In this document: positions 6,101 to 11,694 of the stretch, piece after piece
How the letters are laid out: each line of letters opens with the position of its first letter
Position numbering within the stretch: the first letter of the stretch is position 1
Assembly (NCBI GenBank): GCA_003343625.1
Contig: QAKV01000013.1
Coordinates: 1 to 12,656, forward strand
Direction of reading: 5' to 3'
DNA from: Clostridiales bacterium
GTDB lineage: Bacteria > Bacillota > Clostridia > Lachnospirales > Lachnospiraceae
Length of the DNA: 12,656 bases
The notes under the pieces: model-generated
The model's database searches: none
What the model was told of the DNA's origin: nothing
The model's input: only the letters and a program-made list of their open reading frames with translations
Position numbers and translations under genes: made by a program

Positions 6101-6418
6101 TCAAGGGGAGCTAAAATCATCGAGGACGGATTGGACGATTTCTTTTCGTTCGTCTGTCAGGCTTTCCAATATCTGTTGAAGAACTTCCACCTGTGTACAT
6201 GAGAGACATTCTCTCCTGTGTCGTTTGGGATTCAAGAGGTATATTCCTCCATTTCTTCCCGGTTCTGTACACAGATCATAGTGCAGAGACAAAACTTCTA
6301 CATCGTGATAGATCGTTTGCCTTGTAACTTGAAAACGTTCCGCCAGTTCTTTGGCCCTGACTTTTCCTCTCTGGCGAAGGATCTCGACGATGGCTTCTCG
6401 GCGCCAGTTTGCGTCCAC
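6101..6418 (-). CDS. HTH (DeoR/HTH_11-type) transcriptional regulator
   Basis: A 105-residue protein with an N-terminal winged-helix domain of the DeoR/HTH_11 kind. REAIVEILRQRGKVRAKEL (7-25) leads to the recognition helix FQVTRQTIYHDVEVL, and a wing ends in GRNGGIYL. The remaining roughly 35 residues contain a Cys-x-x-Cys (ECLSCTQ) and a helical tail, with no sugar-phosphate sensor domain, so it is much shorter than full DeoR proteins. The start is GTG at 6418; GAGGCGG about 9 bases upstream is the best RBS. It is divergent from the XRE gene at 6626, and the roughly 200 bases between may hold shared control sites. It is followed by the helicase on the same strand with no terminator between, so it may lead that operon. 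Confidence 0.75.
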   Translation of the reverse strand: MDANWRREAIVEILRQRGKVRAKELAERFQVTRQTIYHDVEVLSLHYDLCTEPGRNGGIYLLNPKRHRRECLSCTQVEVLQQILESLTDERKEIVQSVLDDFSSP

Positions 6419-6625
6419 ATCCTCTCACCGCCTCACTTCTTGCTCCAGCTTTATCGTAGCAAAATAATGTCAAAAACCCTTTTACCTTTTCCTCGGAAAA
6501 TATAAAGCAAAAACAATTCTTTGAGCGCAGGTCCAAAATAGGCAACATAGCGCCCATTAATACGCACTATATATGGATTTTAGTTGCAAAACAGGCATTG
6601 TAAAATACATTTGAGGTGAGTTATG
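6419..6625. promoter_or_regulatory. divergent intergenic region of two HTH genes
   Basis: This A+T-rich region separates two outward-facing regulator genes. It contains a minus-strand TTGACA (6468-6473) without a well-spaced -10, and an ACTATATATGG stretch near 6566 that resembles the operator core at 2607-2614. I could not assign promoters with confidence. Confidence 0.35.
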
Positions 6626-6988
6626 ATGCCTGTTTACCAGAAATCCCTGGGAGATACCGTGCGCAAAGCACGTCATAAAGCAAAATTGTCACAATCTGAA
6701 CTTGCGGAAGTTCTGGGAATTGGCCTTCGCACAGTCGGTGATATCAAAAATTATCGTTCAAACCTGACAATGGAAACCCTGTATCCACTCATAAGAACAC
6801 TTAATATAGATCCCGCCGATATCTTTTATCCGGAACACTCCGATACCACGAACGGTGCTGCAGCCGAACTGAAAGCCAAACTGGCCACCTGCACAGAAGC
6901 CGAGGCTATCCTGCTGAATGAAATCTGTGAAGCCGCACTGCGCACATTACGAAGCCCTAAATCTTATTCCGTCTATAAGCAGAAATAA
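6626..6988 (+). CDS. XRE-family HTH regulator with C-terminal extension
   Basis: A 120-residue protein with an N-terminal Cro/C1-type domain: LGDTVRKARHKAKLSQSELA, the turn LGIGLRTVGDIK in place of the usual recognition helix, then LTMETLYPLIRTLNIDPADIF. A helical tail of about 50 residues (EAEAILLNEICEAALRTL) may mediate dimerisation. Two ATG codons are adjacent; the second (6626) has the better spacing, 6 bases from GAGGTGA, while the first (6623) has 3. It resembles the control genes of Firmicutes integrative elements; the target is unknown. A 16-bp-stem terminator follows directly. Confidence 0.82.
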   Translation: MPVYQKSLGDTVRKARHKAKLSQSELAEVLGIGLRTVGDIKNYRSNLTMETLYPLIRTLNIDPADIFYPEHSDTTNGAAAELKAKLATCTEAEAILLNEICEAALRTLRSPKSYSVYKQK

Positions 6989-6991
6989 GTA

Positions 6992-7031
6992 AGCCCGCAC
7001 TTCTTCCTGAAATCCGGAAGAAGTGCGGGCT
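6992..7031. terminator. 16-bp-stem bidirectional terminator
   Basis: The left arm (6992-7007, starting AGCCCGCACTTC) pairs perfectly with the right arm (7016-7031) around an 8-base loop. It lies 3 bases after the XRE stop on the plus strand and about 20 bases after the KTR stop on the minus strand. It is followed by GTTTT on the plus side and TTACTTATTTC on the minus side, so it probably ends both converging transcripts. Confidence 0.8.
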
Positions 7032-7051
7032 CTGCGTTTTACCTCTGGCTC

Positions 7052-7237
7052 TCAATTTAATTCTTTTATGACACATATTTTGCTGTCAACAATGTTGATG
7101 AGCATTTCCCGTTTACATTTGGGACAAAATAAAGGGAAATTCAAAAGAGTCGTATCTTTGAGTACCCTTATTCTGGTTCGACAATGGCATATCGGGCATA
7201 GAATCCACTCAGATTTTCGATTGGTAATCGATGCCAA
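7052..7237 (-). CDS. Cys-rich KTR-domain small zinc-ribbon protein
   Basis: A 61-residue protein with the signature EWILCPIC followed by KTR-like TRI, NFPLFCPKCKRE and a basic/hydrophobic end (IVDSKICVIKE). The two CPxC pairs form a probable zinc ribbon. This family (Cys-rich KTR) is very common on Tn916-like and related elements of Firmicutes; its function is not established. The start is TTG at 7237, with AAGGAG 10 bases upstream (7248-7253); no ATG is available before the conserved EWILCP block. It follows the P-type ATPase on the same strand after 83 bases and may be its last operon gene, ended by the terminator at 6992-7031. Confidence 0.82.
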   Translation of the reverse strand: MASITNRKSEWILCPICHCRTRIRVLKDTTLLNFPLFCPKCKREMLINIVDSKICVIKELN

Positions 7238-7320
7238 GTCACATCAACTCCTTGCAACAACTAATACTTCATTTTTTGATTCCAGAACCTACCTTCCGCA
7301 GTATGCAAAATGTTTTCCGT

Positions 7321-9423
7321 TTATTGTTCAGCAATCAGCATTCTCTGTGCTTTTGGTAATGGACCCATGCTTCTCAGACTCACACCCAATGTAGACAAAT
7401 TATGCAATGTTGCGGAAGTTGCCGGTGGCAAAATACCCATTACCCCCAGTGCAATAAGCACGCCATTAAAACCAATCACAAAATGATAGTTAGAGTGAAT
7501 ACGCTTCATCAGCTCCATCGCAATACGACGCAGTTCAACCAGTTCCCAAAGGCTATCAGCGGCAATGGTAATATCTGCAATTTCTCGGGCTAAAGCTGCG
7601 CCATCACTAATAGCAATTCCTGCATCCGCCTCGGAAAGTGCGGGAGAATCATTGATTCCATCCCCCACCATCAAAACCGTATGTCCTTCCTTACGCAGGC
7701 GTGCAACGAACTCCGCCTTATCTGCTGGCAAGACCTCCGCCCGGAACTCATCCACACCTAATTGAGATGCTATGGCAGCTGCTGTACGTTGGCTGTCGCC
7801 AGTAAGCATCACTGTTCGTTTAATTCCCATATTTCGCAATGTACGAAGCACTGCGGCGGCCTCTTCTCGCAGAGGATCAGAGATACAGAGCACAGCCGCC
7901 AGTTGCCCGCCTATCGCCAGGAACAGATGGGAGTATTCTTCCGGCAGCATAGCGAATCGTTCCTGCTCTCCTTCCGGAATTTTGCATTTCTCATCTTCAA
8001 AAACGAAATGTGCACTGCCGATCAATACACGCTTACCGTCCACCGTACTCACAATGCCATGAGCCACCAGATATTCCACTTTTGAATGGAATTCCTCATG
8101 GGTCAGCCCCTGTCGTTTTGCCTCTTCCACTACTGCATTCGCCATGGAATGCGGGAAATGCTCTTCCAGACAGGCTGCAAGACGAAGCATGTCGGTTTCT
8201 TTGTTCTCTCCAAAGGGAATGACCTTTGCTACCCGGGGACAAGCATGTGTAAGGGTACCTGTTTTATCGAAAACAACGGTATCTGCCGCAGCTACCGCCT
8301 CCAGGAATTTTCCCCCCTTGACTGTTACATGCGCCTTTCCGGCCTCCCGCATAGCCGAGAGTACTGCCAAAGGCATCGCCAATTTCAGTGCGCAGGAAAA
8401 GTCCACCATCAGAACCGATAAAGCCCGTGCCACGTTGCGCGTCAACGCAAAGCTCAACAAACTGCCTACAAAAGTATACGGAACCAGCTTATCCGCCAAG
8501 TGAGCAGCCTTGCTTTCCGCCGCCGACTTCATCTGCTCCGATTGTTCAATCATATGTACAATTTGATCGTAGCGGCTTTGCCCGGATGCCTGTTTTACTT
8601 CCAGGACACATTCGCCTTCCTCTACTACGGTACCCGCATAAACGGTACTGTCAGGCCGTTTGATCGCAGGTATAGACTCTCCTGTAAGAGACGCCTGATT
8701 GACAGTTGCTTCACCTTCCAATACGATACCATCCATAGGGATGACACTACCGGCACGCACAATGACTGCGTCTCCTGGCTGGACTTGGGAAACCGGAACC
8801 AGTACTTCTCCCTGCTCGGTACGAAGCCAAACCCGATCTATATTGAGCGACATACAGCGAGCCAGATCTTCCATTGACTTTTTTCGAGTCCACTCTTCAA
8901 GCAGTTCCCCTACTTCAAGCAGGAACATAACCGCTCCAGCGGTGCCAAAATCGCCTCGGCAGGCAGAGATCGAAATAGATAGAGCATCCAGCAGATCCAC
9001 TTTTATTCTCCGGCGCAACAGGCAGCGTAACCCCCGCCTGACAAAGGGAACCATATGCCAAAGAATACGGGCAATTCTTAAAGGGGGCGGCAAAAACAGC
9101 GTGCAGGCTGCCTTCAGCATAATTTTACCCACCAATTTTTCTTCAAATTCCCGGTTCAAGGCACGGCTGCTATGCACCGGCAAATTCACATTTTTCTCTG
9201 CTTCTTTCCAGGAAAAGCGGCGAAAATCATCCAATACTTCTCGTCTGTCTCCGCTATAATACGCAATTACAGTACATGTGCGTTCATGGACAGTAATCTG
9301 TTGTGCCCAGTTTCTACTCTGCAACCATGCTTCCAATTGGTCCGCCTGTTCCAAAGTCATTCGTCTTTGCTTTAGTCTAATTCGGATGCGGCCATGACTC
9401 TCGTGCAGAATCGTTGCGTTCAT
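7321..9423 (-). CDS. P1B-like heavy-metal-transporting P-type ATPase
   Basis: A 700-residue metal pump. The N-terminus (1-72) is an HMA2-like ferredoxin-fold domain (GRIRIRL at 11-17) with no CxxC metal motif. Then come membrane helices (about 95-180 and 315-365), the actuator loop TGES (247-250), the phosphorylation site DKTGT (Asp386), an HP-motif variant EEHFPHSMA (420-428), TGDS (541-544), GDGIND (587-592) and two C-terminal helices (about 645-685). The membrane metal motif, normally CPC/SPC/TPC, reads FSCALKLAMP (342-351): Cys344 remains but the proline of the motif is gone. The metal is therefore not predictable from the sequence; the surrounding genes (FeoB, DtxR-type regulator) suggest iron, perhaps export or compartment loading. 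RBS AAGGAGG is strong. It is preceded by DUF6110 with a terminator-like hairpin between. Confidence 0.93.
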   Translation of the reverse strand: MNATILHESHGRIRIRLKQRRMTLEQADQLEAWLQSRNWAQQITVHERTCTVIAYYSGDRREVLDDFRRFSWKEAEKNVNLPVHSSRALNREFEEKLVGKIMLKAACTLFLPPPLRIARILWHMVPFVRRGLRCLLRRRIKVDLLDALSISISACRGDFGTAGAVMFLLEVGELLEEWTRKKSMEDLARCMSLNIDRVWLRTEQGEVLVPVSQVQPGDAVIVRAGSVIPMDGIVLEGEATVNQASLTGESIPAIKRPDSTVYAGTVVEEGECVLEVKQASGQSRYDQIVHMIEQSEQMKSAAESKAAHLADKLVPYTFVGSLLSFALTRNVARALSVLMVDFSCALKLAMPLAVLSAMREAGKAHVTVKGGKFLEAVAAADTVVFDKTGTLTHACPRVAKVIPFGENKETDMLRLAACLEEHFPHSMANAVVEEAKRQGLTHEEFHSKVEYLVAHGIVSTVDGKRVLIGSAHFVFEDEKCKIPEGEQERFAMLPEEYSHLFLAIGGQLAAVLCISDPLREEAAAVLRTLRNMGIKRTVMLTGDSQRTAAAIASQLGVDEFRAEVLPADKAEFVARLRKEGHTVLMVGDGINDSPALSEADAGIAISDGAALAREIADITIAADSLWELVELRRIAMELMKRIHSNYHFVIGFNGVLIALGVMGILPPATSATLHNLSTLGVSLRSMGPLPKAQRMLIAEQ

Positions 9424-9442
9424 GAATTATCCTCCTTCACGG

Positions 9443-9470
9443 AAAAAGGGAGCCGCGTAGGGCGGCTCCC
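9443..9470 (-). terminator. terminator/attenuator between DUF6110 and the ATPase
   Basis: GGGAGCCGC (9448-9456) pairs perfectly with GCGGCTCCC (9462-9470) around a 5-base loop, followed on the minus strand by TTTTTCC. It lies in the 57-base gap between DUF6110 and the ATPase gene, just upstream of the ATPase RBS. It probably reduces ATPase expression relative to DUF6110 through partial termination, or protects the mRNA 3' end. Confidence 0.75.
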
Positions 9471-9480
9471 TCTGCTGATG

Positions 9481-9753
9481 TCAGGCTTCCACGTCTTCCA
9501 CCTTGGCTGCCTCACTCTCCTCAGCTTCCTTAGCGGCCCGCTCTTCATTGAGTTCTTTGGCAGAGGCGAGAACGTCAGCTGCATTCTCCTGCACATTTGT
9601 AACCGTTTCCATCACGGAATCTTTCATGCGCAAACCGGCTGCAGTTGCATGCACATATACCTTTTTAGCGTCTTTGCTGGACAGAAGTTTGATACCAAAA
9701 GACCCGAACAACGTGCCTCCTACAAAACAAGCCAGTTTAGAATAAACACTCAT
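9481..9753 (-). CDS. DUF6110-like small membrane-anchored protein
   Basis: A 90-residue protein with one N-terminal glycine-rich hydrophobic segment (LACFVGGTLFGSFGIKLL, 7-24), then an amphipathic helical part (KKVYVHATAAGLRMKDSVME) and an acidic tail rich in Glu and Ala. This matches my recall of the DUF6110 family, which occurs next to P-type ATPases of this kind. The role is unknown; a membrane partner or assembly factor of the ATPase is a reasonable guess. ATG start with AGGGAG 7 bases upstream. It sits 18 bases after the 26-residue peptide gene and ahead of the ATPase in one transcription unit. Confidence 0.8.
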   Translation of the reverse strand: MSVYSKLACFVGGTLFGSFGIKLLSSKDAKKVYVHATAAGLRMKDSVMETVTNVQENAADVLASAKELNEERAAKEAEESEAAKVEDVEA

Positions 9754-9771
9754 TTTAATACTCCCTTTCTG

Positions 9772-9852
9772 TTATTTCCGCTTATAGCCCGTGACCATGA
9801 CCATGATCATGCAGATTACCGCACCCCAGGCCCAAAAACGATGTTGTTTCAC
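9772..9852 (-). CDS. 26-residue membrane peptide (DUF6219-like)
   Basis: A tiny gene that begins at GTG 9852 with AAAGGAG 8 bases upstream and encodes MKQHRFWAWGAVICMIMVMV plus the tail TGYKRK. It is a single hydrophobic helix with basic ends, as in membrane micropeptides, and resembles DUF6219 proteins from recall. It lies directly downstream of a good promoter (9897-9925) and is the first gene of the DUF6110/ATPase operon. Single-helix peptides often modulate P-type ATPases; that role here is inferred. Confidence 0.75.
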   Translation of the reverse strand: MKQHRFWAWGAVICMIMVMVTGYKRK

Positions 9853-9896
9853 CGCGATCACTCCTTTTGCATCAAGATATTGTTGAGCGTCCAATC

Positions 9897-9925
9897 ATTA
9901 TACCCAACTCTTCTTTGGCTGTCAT
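9897..9925 (-). promoter_or_regulatory. promoter of the micropeptide-DUF6110-ATPase operon
   Basis: On the minus strand ATGACA (9920-9925) and TATAAT (9897-9902) are spaced by 17 bases, matching the sigma-A consensus 5/6 and 6/6. The -35 starts at the stop codon of the AraC gene, so the pump operon has its own promoter as well as possible read-through. The leader to the first start is about 35 bases. Confidence 0.8.
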
Positions 9926-10845
9926 TATCGAAACGGACACCGCATTATTGTTTTTGACATTTTTTTGAAACGTCCTGGTGTAACACCGTACTGTCTTTTA
10001 AAAACCGCGCTGAATTGACTCACACCCTCGTATCCGACTTCTTGCGCAATTTGGTAAATGGGATAATCCGTGCTACGAATCAAATCTTCAGCTCGCCGCA
10101 TACGCAGTTCAATTAGCCGGCGATGTATGGATGTTCCATACATTCGACGGAATTCTGCTTTCAGGTAGGTGGGTGAGACCGAAAGTGTTCTGCTCAATTG
10201 AGTTATCGTAATTTTTTCAGACAAATGCTCTTCCATATACTTTTGGGCATCCAATACACTTTGGCACATCCGCCCCCCTTCTTTAATCAGAGAGTTATAT
10301 TCCACCCCATAGTCTCTTGTATTCAAAACGTATAATAGTTCCAGCGATTTCAAAAGGCAATATTTCCTGCCCTCATCGGCTGGAAGAAAGGCCAACTGCT
10401 CAAACAAAGATTGCGTCCAACCGTTGCTCACCAGCACCATTCTCCCTGGCCATTCATCCATCTTGGATTTAAATAGTTTCAAATCCAGTCCCAAAATGTC
10501 ACAGAACAAAAATGGATTATCTTCAATCTGGTGAGTATCGATTGATACCAAAACCCCTCGCATATTTTCGCCGATACTGAAAGAGGTCTGTTCTGCTGTA
10601 CCGCCCAGGATCAAGACGCTTCCTTTTGTCACTCGACATTGATCGGTATCCCCTCGCTGTGCAATGATTTCACCTTCAACGCAAAAAAACATTTCAATCA
10701 GCTGCGACGTCTGCTCCGTAGGGAATGGATTCACAGCCTCATTGACCGGCCCTATCCATTCAAACTGGCAGATGCAAATTCCGGGTATATCATTGTGCCA
10801 TGTTGCTTTTGTCAGGATTTCATTCTTTAACCACTCTATCAGCAC
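9925..10845 (-). CDS. AraC-family transcriptional regulator
   Basis: A 306-residue regulator with a diverged N-terminal sensing half (about 1-195; a cupin-like strand pattern near 45-115) and a C-terminal AraC DNA-binding domain. The first HTH lies around LSEKITITQLSRTLSVSPTY and the second around YPIYQIAQEVGYEGVSQFSA, followed by the signature FKRQYGVTPGRFKK. The start is GTG at 10845 with TGAGGG 6 bases upstream. It follows the DtxR-type gene after 42 bases with no terminator, so it is probably co-transcribed with it. Its end abuts the pump operon promoter. Such an arrangement suggests it activates that promoter; the inducer is not known. Related AraC proteins in bacteria sense siderophores or haem, but nothing visible here fixes that. 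Confidence 0.9.
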   Translation of the reverse strand: MLIEWLKNEILTKATWHNDIPGICICQFEWIGPVNEAVNPFPTEQTSQLIEMFFCVEGEIIAQRGDTDQCRVTKGSVLILGGTAEQTSFSIGENMRGVLVSIDTHQIEDNPFLFCDILGLDLKLFKSKMDEWPGRMVLVSNGWTQSLFEQLAFLPADEGRKYCLLKSLELLYVLNTRDYGVEYNSLIKEGGRMCQSVLDAQKYMEEHLSEKITITQLSRTLSVSPTYLKAEFRRMYGTSIHRRLIELRMRRAEDLIRSTDYPIYQIAQEVGYEGVSQFSAVFKRQYGVTPGRFKKMSKTIMRCPFR

Positions 10846-10887
10846 ATCCAGCCCTCATTCCCAAACAAGTGTAAAGTTCCCCGCTAC

Positions 10888-11253
10888 TTACTTTGGATTG
10901 CTAAGCAGTGATTGCAGAGCCTGAAAACTTTCTTCTCCCAGTGCATGTTCCATTTTGCAAGCATCTATTGAAGCAATTCTCTCATCAACCCCAAGCGTTA
11001 TCAGTAATTCATATAACACCCGATGCCTGGCTTCCACTTCCCGTGCCAGTTTTAATCCCTGCTCAGTCAAGTGAATATTTTTAAAATCATCTTGATATAC
11101 AAGGCCCTCTTCCGAAAGAGCCTTGATCGACACCGATACTGTGGGTCGGGACACAGATAACCACTCAGCTAATCGACAACAGCGAACCTCTCCCTTTTGT
11201 GACAGTTGGTAAATCATTTTCACATAGTCTTCTGTGATGCGTTTGGTTTTCAC
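10888..11253 (-). CDS. DtxR/MntR-family metal-dependent repressor
   Basis: A 121-residue metalloregulator: winged helix (about 4-62, recognition region SVSRPTVSVSIKALSEEGLV) and metal-binding dimerisation helices (65-110). It lacks the SH3-like third domain, as in MntR. Candidate ligands are Asp9, His77, Cys99, Glu102 and His103. Asp9 is the MntR-type residue, whereas Cys99 in DACKMEH corresponds to the DtxR/IdeR cysteine, and the position of MntR Glu11 is Lys12. It probably senses Fe(II) or Mn(II); the context with FeoB favours iron. The start is GTG at 11253, with AAGGATGG upstream. A good promoter and two palindromes with GGTTAG/CTAACC half-sites precede it, which fits autoregulation. Confidence 0.9.
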   Translation of the reverse strand: MKTKRITEDYVKMIYQLSQKGEVRCCRLAEWLSVSRPTVSVSIKALSEEGLVYQDDFKNIHLTEQGLKLAREVEARHRVLYELLITLGVDERIASIDACKMEHALGEESFQALQSLLSNPK

Positions 11254-11314
11254 AAAGACATCCCATCCTTCAGCCCTTTAATAAAAGCAGCAAGATTCGT
11301 CTCAAGCCCGAAAG

Positions 11315-11330
11315 GTTAGCAAACGCTAAC
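11315..11330. promoter_or_regulatory. operator palindrome 1 of the DtxR-type gene
   Basis: GTTAGC and GCTAAC flank a 4-base spacer (AAAC). The half-site GGTTAGC is shared with the second palindrome 36 bp upstream in transcription terms. It lies in the leader of the regulator mRNA, downstream of the start point. Confidence 0.65.
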
Positions 11331-11349
11331 AGCGAAGCAAAAAGCAAGC

Positions 11350-11367
11350 GGTTAGCGTACTCTAACC
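11350..11367. promoter_or_regulatory. operator palindrome 2 of the DtxR-type gene
   Basis: GGTTAG and CTAACC flank a 6-base spacer. It starts at about the expected transcription start of the promoter at 11374-11402, so binding would block initiation or early elongation. GGTTAG/CTAACC half-sites recall DtxR/IdeR boxes, although the spacing differs from the classical box. Confidence 0.7.
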
Positions 11368-11373
11368 ATTTAT

Positions 11374-11402
11374 ATAGTATCAGTCGCACCGATTACTGTC
11401 AA
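11374..11402 (-). promoter_or_regulatory. promoter of the DtxR-AraC transcription unit
   Basis: A perfect TTGACA (11397-11402) and TACTAT (11374-11379) have a 17-base spacer on the minus strand. The start point would be near 11367, at the edge of operator palindrome 2. Confidence 0.8.
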
Positions 11403-11465
11403 TATGCAATTATGTATTTTTTGCCCAGTTATGCCCGCTCAGAAGCACTAGGCATTGTACAATTT

Positions 11466-11503
11466 CCAAAAAACTGCGGCTCTCCTATTGGGAGAACCGC
11501 AGT
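11466..11503 (-). terminator. terminator of the feo transcript
   Basis: A stem of ACTGCGG pairing with CCGCAGT and TCTCC pairing with GGAGA (13 bp in RNA including one G-U) has a 5-base loop and is followed on the minus strand by TTTTTT. It lies 14 bases after the stop of the FeoB-associated peptide and isolates feoB from the DtxR gene. Confidence 0.85.
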
Positions 11504-11517
11504 TATATTTGCTTGTA

Positions 11518-11694
11518 CTATTTATGCTTGTGTTCGCTGCAACTACAGTGGGCGTCACCTTTTTTGGCATTGCATCCAGAGCAACCATCGGGACACCCGA
11601 TGCATTTCTTGCCACTTTTTTTTGCTTTATATACATAGAAAGCAGCAGCAGCCACAATCACCAAAATAATGGCAATCACAATGTAGTCAATCAT
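11518..11694 (-). CDS. FeoB-associated Cys-rich membrane protein
   Basis: A 58-residue protein. An N-terminal membrane helix (IDYIVIAIILVIVAAAAFYV, 2-21) is followed by basic residues (KAKKSGKK) and a cysteine cluster (C31, C34, C38, C41, then C50, C52) with a His-rich end (EHKHK). This is the layout of the FeoB-associated Cys-rich family, a proposed partner of FeoB in ferrous iron uptake; direct function is not established. Its ATG shares one base with the feoB stop codon (TAATG), so translation is coupled. It is the last gene before the terminator. Confidence 0.92.
   Translation of the reverse strand: MIDYIVIAIILVIVAAAAFYVYKAKKSGKKCIGCPDGCSGCNAKKGDAHCSCSEHKHK

Noticed and set aside
7023..7394. 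A 123-codon plus-strand frame
   Set aside because: It is antisense to the KTR gene and the ATPase 3' end, with no RBS or recognisable features.
11448..11657. A 69-codon minus-strand frame over the feo terminator
   Set aside because: It lies in a different frame over the clear FeoB-associated Cys-rich gene and reads through the terminator.
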